Virus record (IMG/VR): IMGVR_UViG_3300009184_000003
Location: 1 to 62,278 of that record
Length of the DNA stretch: 62,278 nt
Origin: a virus
Strand: one strand, 5' to 3'
Shown here: positions 1 through 8,556 of the stretch, piece after piece
Numbering within the stretch: position 1 is the stretch's first letter
Layout of the letters: each line of letters opens with the position of its first letter
Notes under the pieces: generated by a model
Seen by the model: the letters and a program-made list of their open reading frames with translations, nothing else
The model's database searches: none
Told to the model about the DNA's origin: nothing
Program-made: the position numbers and the translations under genes

Positions 1-120
1 CAGGCGTTACGGGTACAGGCGTTACGGGTACAGGCGTTACGGGTACAGGCGTTACGGGTACAGGCGTTACGGGTACAGGCGTTACGGGTACAGGCGTTAC
101 GGGTACAGGCGTTACGGGTA
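1..120 (+). repeat. 15-bp tandem repeat, 8 copies, left contig end
   Basis: Eight perfect copies of CAGGCGTTACGGGTA. Read in the host gene's frame the unit encodes Thr-Gly-Val-Thr-Gly. Seven more perfect copies in the same phase end the contig at 62174-62278. The contig therefore closes on itself inside the array. The true copy number is uncertain: the 105 bp at the right end may be an assembly overlap with the left end, giving 8 units instead of 15. Either value keeps the reading frame. Confidence 0.95.
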
Positions 121-890
121 CAGCGGATACAACAACCACAACGGACACGACAGGCACGACAGGCACGACAGGCACGACAGGCACGACAGGCACGACAGGT
201 ACAACGGGTACGACCGGCACGACACAACCTGGCGGGTCAGGTGGGTCGGGTGGGTACAATCGAAGCACGGGTCAAAAATTATTACCTGGAAGTATGACCC
301 CCGACTACTTACCGGCTGCACAATTTAGCTACACAAAAATTGGCGACGAGACTCCCATGCTTAACCCTCTTCTGTTCTCTTTAGCTGGAATGGGTCCATC
401 AATCCCTAACCAATCTCCAACAGAGGAAAAGACGTTGAGTGATTTAAACACAGGCTCATCCAGTTTTGACCCAACGACACAGGCACCTATCTTTGATATG
501 TATGCTAAAGGCAATACGGGGCAATATGATCCGCAAGAAGAAAGCCCGTGGTCTGGTTTTGCTGCGGGTGGTTTAGCAACCACACACCCCGCTGGTGACC
601 CTCAGTTTTACTCTCAGGGTGGTCTTGGCAACATGTACGTTCGTGGTGATGGTGATGGCACATCAGACAGCGTGCCTGCCATGTTGGCCAATAACGAATT
701 TGTTATACCCGCTGACGTTGTATCGGCGTTAGGCAACGGTTCCAGTGAAGCTGGCGCCGGTGTATTAGAGAAGTTTATGTACGAGATTCGTAACCACAAA
801 CAAGCACACAACCCTAAGGACTTGCCTCCGCAAAGTAAAGGTCCCTTAGAATATTTATCATCTGCAATGCAGAAAGGTCACAGAACATGA
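1..890 (+). CDS. Large virion-associated Thr-Gly repeat protein, C-terminal part (gene wraps through the contig ends)
   Basis: The frame whose codons start at base 3 is open from base 1 and is the exact continuation of the frame starting at 59848. The joined protein is about 1106 residues. This part begins with TGVTG repeats, passes through a TTG repeat, then a Gly-Ser linker. It ends in a domain carrying FAAGGLATTHPAG and, near the end, GEF-like NNEFVIPADVVSALGNGSS. I know the last signature (DG.SDS.PA followed by .EFV.PADVVS.LGNG) from uncharacterised structural or internal proteins of many podophages. No enzymatic motif is seen. The stop overlaps the next start (ATGA, 887-890), so the two are translationally coupled. 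An internal ATG at 294 is probably not the true start, because the frame is open upstream and runs in from the other contig end. Confidence 0.85.
   Translation, partial: GVTGTGVTGTGVTGTGVTGTGVTGTGVTGTGVTGTGVTGTADTTTTTDTTGTTGTTGTTGTTGTTGTTGTTGTTQPGGSGGSGGYNRSTGQKLLPGSMTPDYLPAAQFSYTKIGDETPMLNPLLFSLAGMGPSIPNQSPTEEKTLSDLNTGSSSFDPTTQAPIFDMYAKGNTGQYDPQEESPWSGFAAGGLATTHPAGDPQFYSQGGLGNMYVRGDGDGTSDSVPAMLANNEFVIPADVVSALGNGSSEAGAGVLEKFMYEIRNHKQAHNPKDLPPQSKGPLEYLSSAMQKGHRT
142..223 (+). repeat. 9-bp GGCACGACA tandem repeat encoding Thr-Thr-Gly
   Basis: About eight tandem, slightly degenerating copies of a 9-bp unit follow the 15-bp array inside the same gene. They extend the low-complexity Thr-Gly stretch, which is probably a flexible linker in the protein. 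Confidence 0.85.
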
Positions 891-1759
891 GCAACGTATT
901 TGACGTCAGCAGAACCACAACCACCGAATTACCCTCGTGGTATTCGGATGCACAAAAAGCTGCGGCCACGGGTGCTAAAACAGCGTTAGATGCTGCGACT
1001 CCTTATGGTAGCACCGTACTCACAGGGGTCACCGATGCTTTTAGTAAGCCTGACAACGCGTATACTCAAGCAACAAACAACCTGCTAGACATACAGAAGG
1101 GCAACGCAACCGCCTATAATGCAGACGGCACGATAAACACCGCGTCTCCACTTGGTCGCTTGTTTAGTGCGCAGAACGCACAGTTAAATCAAATGCTGCC
1201 TGGCATTACAGGCAAAGAGGGTGCGGTTGGTATTGGCGGCGGTAACTTTGGTTCCTTGCGTGGTCAGACGGCAACTCAAACCGCGCGTGGTGGTGCGTTA
1301 ACTACTATGCAAGAACAGCAGGCCAAGGCGATGTTAGACGCACAAACGCAATCAATTAACGCTGGTCTTGGCGTGGGTAACCTGCAACAACAATACGGTA
1401 CTCAGGGACTTAACTTACACAACGCTCAGTTGGCTGGTGGTCTGCCTGCTTACTCTAAGTATGAAGACATTATGGGCGCGATGGCACCTACATTGAACTC
1501 AACAAAAACTGAGACACAAAGCCAAAGTGATTACCAAAACGTACTCAGTTCTATTGGTGCAATTTCAGACATTGGTAAATCAATTGGATTATCAGGGTTA
1601 GATTTGACTAAATTATTGTCTGGAAAAACAGGATATAGCTGGTACGATGACATGTTTAAATCAAATCCGTCTACCGGATCCATAACTTACTCGCCACCTA
1701 CAAATGCTCCTATAAATCCAGCCCCTGATTCGGACACCGGCTCTACAATCACTATTTAA
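887..1759 (+). CDS. Putative internal virion protein, 290 aa
   Basis: Starts on ATG at 887, overlapping the previous stop by 4 bp, so it belongs to the same translation unit. The protein is Ala/Gln/Asn rich and probably helical, with no cysteine cluster or enzyme motif. Its N-terminus (TELPSWYSDAQKAAATGA) and Gln-rich middle (residues about 100-190) look to me like DNA-ejection or internal core proteins of podophages. That is inference from composition and from its place between the nozzle cluster and two further large virion-type proteins. Confidence 0.75.
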   Translation: MSNVFDVSRTTTTELPSWYSDAQKAAATGAKTALDAATPYGSTVLTGVTDAFSKPDNAYTQATNNLLDIQKGNATAYNADGTINTASPLGRLFSAQNAQLNQMLPGITGKEGAVGIGGGNFGSLRGQTATQTARGGALTTMQEQQAKAMLDAQTQSINAGLGVGNLQQQYGTQGLNLHNAQLAGGLPAYSKYEDIMGAMAPTLNSTKTETQSQSDYQNVLSSIGAISDIGKSIGLSGLDLTKLLSGKTGYSWYDDMFKSNPSTGSITYSPPTNAPINPAPDSDTGSTITI

Positions 1760-1770
1760 TGGAAATGTAA

Positions 1771-3678
1771 ATGGATAAGGATACTCAAATAGTAGGTGGA
1801 CTCCCCGCCGGCACAGAAGAACCGTTACCTGGATCCAATAAAAAAGGCATAACGATTGCAGGCACGAAAGGCGTTTCTTTAGAACCAGAAAATAGTATGG
1901 AGGTTCGCAATCGTCTACTTGAATTGATTAGACAACGTGAGGCGGAGCGTTCAGGTTTCGGTGCGTTACTTGAGCGTTTGTCTATCTATAGTCCGAGCCC
2001 CAACACGTCGTTTCAGGAGCGTGTGGCCGGCTATGCTGATAAGCAACGTCAACGCGATCAAGACATATTCAACATGCAGTTGGGTGTATCGCAGTTGGAC
2101 ACTGAGACGGCGCGTCAGGCTCAAGAACGCGCTAAAATAGCTCAACGTAGGCAGGAGTTTGCACAGTCTATCGGTTTAGGCGGTCAAGGCGGTCAGGGCG
2201 GTCAGGGCGGTCAGGGCGGTCAGGGCGATGGTGGTGTCTCTCCGGCAAAGATGCAGCAAACATTTAACGCTCTCTCGCCTCAGCAGCAGCAGATATTGCG
2301 TAACATGCATGAGCAAAATCCTTTAGAAGCAGAAAAACAGTTAATCGCTTTAACTAAACGAACTGACCTGCAAAGAAACCTCGACTCCGCTGGACTTATA
2401 GAAGGTACAGACCCCTACAAAAACGCAATGTTAGCTCACTTGGCTTCTAACGCCGGTGACTATGTTGAGGTGCCTGATCCTGATAAACCAGGGTTTAACA
2501 AAACGGTGCCGAAAATAGAAGCTATTGGTAGCAACCTTGGCCTTTCACCGCAACAAACTTCAGTGGGTCCTTTGTCTTCTGTTGAATCAAAACCTCCTCA
2601 ATCTTCAGTATATGATAATTTAATATCCCGTGGTCCATTGCCTTCAGCAAAGGAATCGGCATCTGCAGCAGCACGCACAACAACGGCACCGGCACCGGCA
2701 CCTGCAGCAGCACGCACAACAACGGCACCGGCACCTGCAGCAGCACGCACAACAACGGCACCTGCAGCGGCACCTGTTAAAACCACAGTAGGTGGCGTAA
2801 CACTTACTAGCCCAAGGGCACTAGCCGAGCTAAATACAAAAAATCCATATCCTACATCCGATAAGAGATGGAGCGCATTTGAAGGTGATAGAGCAAAGGC
2901 AGCCCTTGATCTTGAGAAAGCGAGTAGAGAGGTACCTATTAAACTTGCAGAAGAGCAAGGCAGGGCTAGTATTGACGTCAATAAGCAAGCTCAGTTGGTG
3001 CCGATTGAAGGACAAAAGACAGAGTCTCAAGAGATGGGTAAAACAGACGCAGCCCAGCAGACTGCTCTTTCTGATTCAGTAGGACGAAATAGAGAAAATG
3101 TAATTTACTCTCATCGCATAAAGAGCACCATAGACAGCATACCTAAAGAAATGCAGAATGACCTCTTCGGTACATTAAATCAAGGTACGGTTAAATCGGC
3201 GGTGCTTAATTTTATTAGTAAAGGTATTAACACACCTTTTGGTTCATTGTCTGCACCAGCGTTTACTGATGTTGCAATTCAGACGACTCCAGCCGTTGTA
3301 AGAAATCAAAGAGCTGACGGATCAAACCCATTACTAGAAAAAAGGCAATTAGTATTATCAGACCTTGGAAGACTTACACTTGCGTTTACTGCGGTTGCCA
3401 ATAAAGGCCAAGGTGCAATTTCTGATAAAGAACGTGTCATGTATGCGGAGGCGATTGCTGATCCTAATCGTTCAACGGCAGGTATCATTAAACTTATGGC
3501 GCTCTCTGTTGAACTTGCTACGTCTCATGCTGAACAAACACAAGGTGCGTGGGAAAATGCAAAGAACGCAGGCCTGAGCTGGCGTGAATTTAAGGGAAGT
3601 ACGGAATATAAGAGAATGGTTGCTGACCAAATTAAAGAGTCTCAAGCGGCGCTCATTCCATATCGTAGAGCGAGATAA
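1771..3678 (+). CDS. Putative internal virion protein with GQG and Ala-Pro-Thr repeats, 635 aa
   Basis: ATG at 1771 follows a weak purine-rich ribosome site 11 bp after the previous stop. Residues about 137-152 are GGQ repeats and residues about 297-333 are Ala-Pro-Thr-Arg repeats, separating a charged N-terminal helical part from a C-terminal part of about 250 residues. The C-terminal part contains SDKERVMYAEAI, a pattern I associate with phage internal or ejection proteins, but I cannot assign an activity. It sits in the late plus-strand operon. Confidence 0.7.
   Translation: MDKDTQIVGGLPAGTEEPLPGSNKKGITIAGTKGVSLEPENSMEVRNRLLELIRQREAERSGFGALLERLSIYSPSPNTSFQERVAGYADKQRQRDQDIFNMQLGVSQLDTETARQAQERAKIAQRRQEFAQSIGLGGQGGQGGQGGQGGQGDGGVSPAKMQQTFNALSPQQQQILRNMHEQNPLEAEKQLIALTKRTDLQRNLDSAGLIEGTDPYKNAMLAHLASNAGDYVEVPDPDKPGFNKTVPKIEAIGSNLGLSPQQTSVGPLSSVESKPPQSSVYDNLISRGPLPSAKESASAAARTTTAPAPAPAAARTTTAPAPAAARTTTAPAAAPVKTTVGGVTLTSPRALAELNTKNPYPTSDKRWSAFEGDRAKAALDLEKASREVPIKLAEEQGRASIDVNKQAQLVPIEGQKTESQEMGKTDAAQQTALSDSVGRNRENVIYSHRIKSTIDSIPKEMQNDLFGTLNQGTVKSAVLNFISKGINTPFGSLSAPAFTDVAIQTTPAVVRNQRADGSNPLLEKRQLVLSDLGRLTLAFTAVANKGQGAISDKERVMYAEAIADPNRSTAGIIKLMALSVELATSHAEQTQGAWENAKNAGLSWREFKGSTEYKRMVADQIKESQAALIPYRRAR
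2179..2227 (+). repeat. 9-bp GGTCAGGGC tandem repeat
   Basis: About five copies of a 9-bp unit encoding Gly-Gly-Gln inside the 635-aa virion protein. It is probably a linker and is expected to vary in length between strains. Confidence 0.85.
2659..2769 (+). repeat. 30-36 bp imperfect repeat encoding AARTTTAPAPA
   Basis: Three consecutive copies of a unit containing GCAGCACGCACAACAACGG lie in the 635-aa protein. They encode a proline/alanine/threonine linker. Confidence 0.85.
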
Positions 3679-3708
3679 ACTAAAAGAATGAAAGGGTAAC
3701 CTACTAAT

Positions 3709-6117
3709 ATGGGCGCCGAAAATACAAAAACTTTTGAAGTACCTCAGTCTGCTCCAATACAAGAACTTGACATAGAGGATAACCAAACGGAGTCTGCTCC
3801 TTATACCGGACCACGTTTGCGTGACTCCCGTGACATGGCCGCGTTTGGTGTTGGTACTGCTGCGGGTTTTCTTGCTGATTCTATGCAAAGACACGAAATA
3901 CAAAAAAGAATAAATGATGAAAACAAAACCCAAGCAGACGCTGCGTACATGGCGCAGATGCGTATGGAATTGCAGAGGATGCAAGACGCTGAATATCGAC
4001 GGCAGATTGATGCGCGTAATGAATTAATACGTCAACAACAAGCGCAATATCAACAAGAATTAGAAGCACACGCGCAAGCGGTAGCTGAGGCTAAAGCTAA
4101 TGAGCCTAAGCTATACGGCACAGGCACACAAAATTGGACAGACCAAGAGTACGCCGAGAAAATTGCTCGTCAAATCGATGACCCGCTCAGTAAGGGTATC
4201 GCTTCAAAAGAGGCAGAAAAAAGAATAGCCATGCAGTTAAAGGCGGAAGAGTTGTTCCCAAGTCAAGTGTTAGCAGGTAAAGGTTCGTTATTGACTATAC
4301 CGCTTATCCCTGGCGGTCAAACAGAAGTGCCAATGAGTATGCGTAAGGAAAAACCTGAACCGGCGCCGCTACCACCACCACCAAGTAAACCAGTGCCGCC
4401 ACCAATACCGCAACGAACTCCTATTCCTGAGCCACAACCGCGTGCGCAAGCACCTGAGCTTCCAAGTAAAATGCACTCAGCTGGAAGCGGTTTGATGGGT
4501 GGTTTGGCTGGTGCGGATTTGTTTGACGCATATCAAAATTTTAGACAAGGAAATATAAGAGAGGGTCTTACAAGTGCAGGCACAGGGCTCTCAGCTGCCG
4601 CCGCTTCGTACCTTAAAAATCCTAAACTTAGAGCACTCTTGGCGGCGCCCTCTATTTTGTCAAAAGGTTCTGGTTTGCTGGACTACTTTAGTGCTGGCCA
4701 ACCAGAACAGAAAAAAGCTGAAGGCGGGATGATCCACATGGCGGGTGGTGGTCTTGCACCACACGGTATGCGTCACAGTGGCGAGGGTGCAAAGGGTAAG
4801 GGCTACTTTGGCATGATGCCAAGCCAAGATATCGGCGAGGGTCCAGTGGACTACTCACTGGCAGCACAGCCACGTTCATCCGAGCTATCATTGGAGTCTG
4901 ATGGTATGGGCGAGTACCCCTCGTTAGTGCCAGGGTTGACTAAAGAAGAGATGGATTACATGCTGGCCGGTAACGAGCCAACTGAAAGCATTTTACAAAA
5001 AGCCAAAATGCACGCGATGATGCGTAAAAAAAAAGGCTTGAGCCCCTTCGCACAACCTGATGAGTTGCGTTATCCAGTGCCCAACTACGCAGCCGGAGGG
5101 CTATCTGTAGCTCAGAACGTAGCAAAGGCAGCAGCACCTAGAGCAAAAGCGGCGTACAAATATGGGTCTCAACAAGCAGGTAAATTATCTGACTGGGCTC
5201 AAAATTTTATGGATCAATACCTTGTCCCCACTCAAGCAGATCGTATGGGTGGTGTAGGCGGTCCTAGCTTTAGTGCTAATCAACTAGGCTTACCACAATA
5301 TGCTGATGTTGCTTGGGGTTCTGGTAAACAAGGAATTGCAACTGGTATCGCTAATTTAGCAAAAGATCCGCGTTTTGGGGGAACACAAGGGCAGATTTTT
5401 ACACCATTACTGGGTGAAGAAAGCCAACTCCGGTCAAATCAACTTGTATATGATAAGTTGATGAAGGAGTTTTATAAAAACCAAGGTAAGATGACGCCAG
5501 AGTTAATGGCTAAAATTAATTTATTTATGCAAGCCGGAGGCCCTAAAGCCAGCGGTGAATTGCGTTTTGCACCAATTGAAAAGTTTGACCTTTCTGATCA
5601 AGATATGATGAAAGAGTTGGGTAAAACATTTAAGTCACGTAGAGATATTGTTACACATGCATTGGGTGGTGAAGGCCTTGGAGGCAAGAAATCACAAATT
5701 ATCCCTTATGACGATATATTAAAATCAATGCAAGACCCATTTACTGTGGGTGCTCCTACATACGCATTAGGCCCTCGTGCATTTAGATTGAGTGGTAAAG
5801 TGGGACAAGAACCACGCCCTGATTTAAACAAAGCGTATCCATATATTCTACACGGCCAAGATATGAACGTGACATTCACACCAACACCAGCTGAGTTGGC
5901 GTTGATGGACTTTCAAAACCAATGGCGTAAACAAACAGGTAATACCATGCCATTAAAAAGTGGCGCATTACCACAAGCCCAGTATTATGAACTCACCGCA
6001 GGCTATAAACCGGAAGGTTCATCAGAGCGGGTATACCCAAGACAGAAAATAACTGAGGAATGGATTAAAGAGCTGCAACGTAGTGGTTTTGCGCAAGGTG
6101 GCCTGGCATCACTCTAA
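3709..6117 (+). CDS. Large putative virion/ejection protein, 802 aa, last gene of the plus arm
   Basis: Residues about 60-140 form a Gln/Glu/Ala-rich probable coiled coil. Residues about 215-245 are proline-rich (PLPPPPSKP, PVPPPIPQ). Residues about 250-330 are Gly/Ala-rich and could interact with membrane. The motifs EGGMIHMAGGG, YAAGGLSVAQ and a terminal FAQGGLASL belong to a short FAxGG(L/M) signature shared with other proteins of this phage. The C-terminal 300 residues look like a folded domain that I do not recognise. Position after the other internal proteins suggests an ejected or polyvalent virion protein. A terminator follows directly. Confidence 0.7.
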   Translation: MGAENTKTFEVPQSAPIQELDIEDNQTESAPYTGPRLRDSRDMAAFGVGTAAGFLADSMQRHEIQKRINDENKTQADAAYMAQMRMELQRMQDAEYRRQIDARNELIRQQQAQYQQELEAHAQAVAEAKANEPKLYGTGTQNWTDQEYAEKIARQIDDPLSKGIASKEAEKRIAMQLKAEELFPSQVLAGKGSLLTIPLIPGGQTEVPMSMRKEKPEPAPLPPPPSKPVPPPIPQRTPIPEPQPRAQAPELPSKMHSAGSGLMGGLAGADLFDAYQNFRQGNIREGLTSAGTGLSAAAASYLKNPKLRALLAAPSILSKGSGLLDYFSAGQPEQKKAEGGMIHMAGGGLAPHGMRHSGEGAKGKGYFGMMPSQDIGEGPVDYSLAAQPRSSELSLESDGMGEYPSLVPGLTKEEMDYMLAGNEPTESILQKAKMHAMMRKKKGLSPFAQPDELRYPVPNYAAGGLSVAQNVAKAAAPRAKAAYKYGSQQAGKLSDWAQNFMDQYLVPTQADRMGGVGGPSFSANQLGLPQYADVAWGSGKQGIATGIANLAKDPRFGGTQGQIFTPLLGEESQLRSNQLVYDKLMKEFYKNQGKMTPELMAKINLFMQAGGPKASGELRFAPIEKFDLSDQDMMKELGKTFKSRRDIVTHALGGEGLGGKKSQIIPYDDILKSMQDPFTVGAPTYALGPRAFRLSGKVGQEPRPDLNKAYPYILHGQDMNVTFTPTPAELALMDFQNQWRKQTGNTMPLKSGALPQAQYYELTAGYKPEGSSERVYPRQKITEEWIKELQRSGFAQGGLASL

Positions 6118-6121
6118 TTTA

Positions 6122-6168
6122 GTGCGGGGAGGAAACGGACACAGAAGCCGCCTCCCCCACGCTTTTTT
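6122..6168 (+). terminator. Rho-independent terminator ending the plus-strand late arm
   Basis: A GTGCGGGGAGG / CCTCCCCCCAC stem (one bulged C, arms 6122-6132 and 6151-6160) is followed by six T at 6163-6168. It lies where the late arm meets the end of the convergent DNA polymerase gene. Confidence 0.85.
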
Positions 6169-8113
6169 ATTTGCGGTACCTTGTATCAATCCATGACTCA
6201 GCGGCAAGCGGAAAGTCAGGGGCCCAGTCAGGTGGTGTGGTTAAGAACTGCATCAAGAGGCTCTCAACCTCCTTGGCAAGCTCAACTCTGCTTAACGCCA
6301 GAATCTCATCATGCACAAGATTAATTATCGACACACCCTGACCCTCAAGCCTCAACGCGGGTTCGGCAAGAAAGTCCCTCGCGGTTCCTTGGACGGCACT
6401 CTGGAAAATGCTCGACCCAATCAGTTTGTTCCGCCCCCATTTACGGGTGAACGTGTTCTGACTGACGACGTAAACGACATCGGCGAGCTTACCCCATGGG
6501 GTGTACTCCTGCACGACCTCAGGACGCTGCCAACAGATTAGACGACCGCTAGGTAGCTGCATCCACAGCGCGTCGTTCGTCACCTTCAGCATGACCTTAC
6601 CCGCACGAAACGACTGGCCTGGGCTTCCAATTGCATCGATTGCAGCCTGACCCATCTGGTACCAACAATTCTTCACCTTGGCGTACGACATACGGTACGC
6701 GTTAACGGCCTCCTCGGCCTGCGCCGGTGACAAGACAACCCCCATACCATCGGCGTAGTCAACCAGGCCCTTGGCGCCTTGGCCAAACATGCAGCCCAGT
6801 ACGGCGGACTTGCTGACCTGACGCATGTCCTTGGTCACCTCCTCGTATGGAATCTTGTAGAGGCTGGTTGCTGCGAAGGTCTTGTACTCATCGAGCCCCT
6901 TCCTAAACAGCTCAACCTTGTCGTTCTGACCCGCTATCCACGACGCCACACGGTTCTCAATCGAGGACAGGTCGGCGTCCACAAAGGTAAACCCCTCGGG
7001 TGCCTTGATCGCGTTACGTACCACGGAAGAACATACGTCCATCGTCCTGTTACCGAAACGCTCTTTTAGCGACACGTAGTCGCCCTGAACCAGTCCTAGC
7101 TCAACGGTGTCGGCTATGTCTTCGTCCTTCATCCAGATAGCAGGGCGCGCGATGTTCTGCAGGTTGATCCCTCGACTGGCCCATCGCCCTGTAGAGGCTC
7201 CATGGTACACCAGACCGTTTCTAATGCGTCCCCCTACCTGTACCTCGGCCATCTTCGTAAACTTCGTCACGGACGTTTTAGCGCCTTCTGAACGCAGTTT
7301 CAGCACGGTGTCGATGTCCTTGTTGGCGTGCGTCTTCTTTGCCTCCTTCTCAATGGTCTCTGCCTGCATATTAGGCAGATCTAGCCCGTTGGCTTGGAAC
7401 CACTTTAGCAGCTGGTCGCGCTTGGTGACCTCGATGCCGCCGGTGATCTGCTTGATGTGCTCGTTGATGTGGTTTAGCTCCAAGTCAACGATACGGCAAA
7501 TGTTATCAAGCTCACGGGGATCCACTGGCACACCCCTCTGGTTGATCACCTGAGTCAATACCCATACCGCTTGCTCATGCTGAGTTAATTTACGCAGTCC
7601 CTGCACAATGGATATCTCTGTCTGCACGTCACGCTTGCAGTAGTCAAACATCTCAGCCAATAGCTCTGGGTCCTCGTTAAAGGTGCCGTCACGCTTGGGC
7701 TTAGAGAGTAACTGGATTAGCTTCTTGCCGCGCTTGTCTTTCTGGAACTCTGATCCAGTGACTTCGCCTGCCGTATCCAGGTCTTGGGGCAGGTTGTTGG
7801 CCGCGGCTATGGCCATCGAGTCAACCAACTGGGGCAGCCTCAACTGGGGCCAACCAAGGCAGCTGCCTACGTGATTCCATATGTGATACTCAAACGCCGC
7901 ATTCCATGCGGAGATTACGCCTTTATTCGCCGCATGATCTAATACCCAATTTGGGACGTTTTTGGGCGCCCAGACTCCGACATGCCCAGAATCGAAGCCT
8001 GCTGCGATACAAATTATTTCTGTGGAGTGGTCTCGTGCGTAAACATCAAGGCCGCGATCTTTCAGATCAATACGGCTACGTGTTTCAAAGTCGATGGAAA
8101 GTATTGTAGACAT
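6167..8113 (-). CDS. Family A DNA polymerase with 3'-5' exonuclease domain
   Basis: Replicative polymerase, 648 aa. The N-terminal DEDDy exonuclease has ExoI D8/E10 in SIDFET, ExoII around N71-E74 (NAAFE, Glu at the usual Asp position) and ExoIII Y158-D162 (YCKRD). The polymerase domain has TGRWASRGINLQN (308-320), motif A DADLSSIENR (379-388), motif B RQVSKSAVLGCMFGQG (431-446) and motif C HDE (601-603). There is no 5'-nuclease domain, which is normal for phage enzymes of this size. The start is set by TAAGGAGCGATTC just before ATG at 8113. It is the last gene of the minus arm and is separated from DUF3310 by a terminator, so it may depend on read-through. Confidence 0.97.
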   Translation of the reverse strand: MSTILSIDFETRSRIDLKDRGLDVYARDHSTEIICIAAGFDSGHVGVWAPKNVPNWVLDHAANKGVISAWNAAFEYHIWNHVGSCLGWPQLRLPQLVDSMAIAAANNLPQDLDTAGEVTGSEFQKDKRGKKLIQLLSKPKRDGTFNEDPELLAEMFDYCKRDVQTEISIVQGLRKLTQHEQAVWVLTQVINQRGVPVDPRELDNICRIVDLELNHINEHIKQITGGIEVTKRDQLLKWFQANGLDLPNMQAETIEKEAKKTHANKDIDTVLKLRSEGAKTSVTKFTKMAEVQVGGRIRNGLVYHGASTGRWASRGINLQNIARPAIWMKDEDIADTVELGLVQGDYVSLKERFGNRTMDVCSSVVRNAIKAPEGFTFVDADLSSIENRVASWIAGQNDKVELFRKGLDEYKTFAATSLYKIPYEEVTKDMRQVSKSAVLGCMFGQGAKGLVDYADGMGVVLSPAQAEEAVNAYRMSYAKVKNCWYQMGQAAIDAIGSPGQSFRAGKVMLKVTNDALWMQLPSGRLICWQRPEVVQEYTPWGKLADVVYVVSQNTFTRKWGRNKLIGSSIFQSAVQGTARDFLAEPALRLEGQGVSIINLVHDEILALSRVELAKEVESLLMQFLTTPPDWAPDFPLAAESWIDTRYRK

Positions 8114-8148
8114 GAATCGCTCCTAAGGCGGACAGACGTATCTGTGAG

Positions 8149-8179
8149 AAAAAAAAGGCAGGGAGGCGAACCCCCCTGC
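8149..8179 (-). terminator. Terminator after the DUF3310 gene
   Basis: On the minus strand a GCAGGGGGG-TTCG-CCTCCCTGC hairpin (8158-8179) is followed by an eight-base T run (8149-8156 as A on the plus strand). It separates the ribonucleotide reductase/DUF3310 unit from the polymerase. Confidence 0.85.
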
Positions 8180-8188
8180 TAAATGACC

Positions 8189-8404
8189 CTACTGGGTCAC
8201 ACCATGAAAAACTGTAAACTCAATCTCGCGATCAAGGTACCACCTTGCCTTCCTTAGATCCTCAAGTCGCTTGCCCTTGTGATCTGCTCGTGCAATGTAT
8301 TTTACTACATTACCCAAACGATAGTTCAACTGCTTTGCTTCTATAAAGTCGATGGTCTCAATACCACCGGCTGTATAGTGGTCGGGGTGGTTAATTATAT
8401 CCAT
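8189..8404 (-). CDS. DUF3310 family protein
   Basis: 71 aa matching the DUF3310 (SaV-like) pattern: HPDHYTAGGIETIDFIEAK, LNYRLGNVVKYIARADHKG, then LEDLRKARWYL. The family is common in phage replication regions and is sometimes annotated as a nucleotide-kinase-like protein, but its activity is not established. The ATG overlaps the end of the small membrane gene upstream. It sits between the nucleotide reductase and the polymerase, which fits a nucleotide or replication role. Confidence 0.92.
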   Translation of the reverse strand: MDIINHPDHYTAGGIETIDFIEAKQLNYRLGNVVKYIARADHKGKRLEDLRKARWYLDREIEFTVFHGVTQ

Positions 8405-8547
8405 AACGAATACCCCGCCAACGCATAATGAATCAATCGAAGCAACAACCCTAGCATGACAATACTAAAACCAATGTAGACCAGTATTGCCCAACCACCT
8501 ACTAATAAATAACCCAAAAACTTACCAGTTTTTTTAAGGTATTCCAT
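8395..8547 (-). CDS. Small membrane protein, 50 aa
   Basis: An ORF below usual length cutoffs. It reads MEYLKKTGKF, then a long hydrophobic stretch (LGYLLVGGWAILVYIGF and on) to residue 38. AAAGGAGT lies 4-5 bases before the ATG and the end overlaps the DUF3310 start, as expected for a real gene in this operon. Probably an inner-membrane protein of unknown role. Confidence 0.65.
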   Translation of the reverse strand: MEYLKKTGKFLGYLLVGGWAILVYIGFSIVMLGLLLRLIHYALAGYSLWI

Positions 8548-8556
8548 AAAACTCCT

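Noticed and set aside
1-120. Physical terminal direct repeats of a linear genome
   Set aside because: The repeat is a coding tandem array in one open frame across both ends, so a circular assembly opened in a repeat is the simpler reading. The data here cannot exclude circularly permuted linear DNA in the virion.
112-321. Minus-strand frame of Leu/Ser/Cys repeats at the left end
   Set aside because: Antisense to the GGCACGACA repeat of the wrapped virion gene.
294-890. Independent 198-aa gene starting at ATG 294
   Set aside because: The same frame is open from base 1 and continues from 59848, so this ATG is internal to a larger gene.
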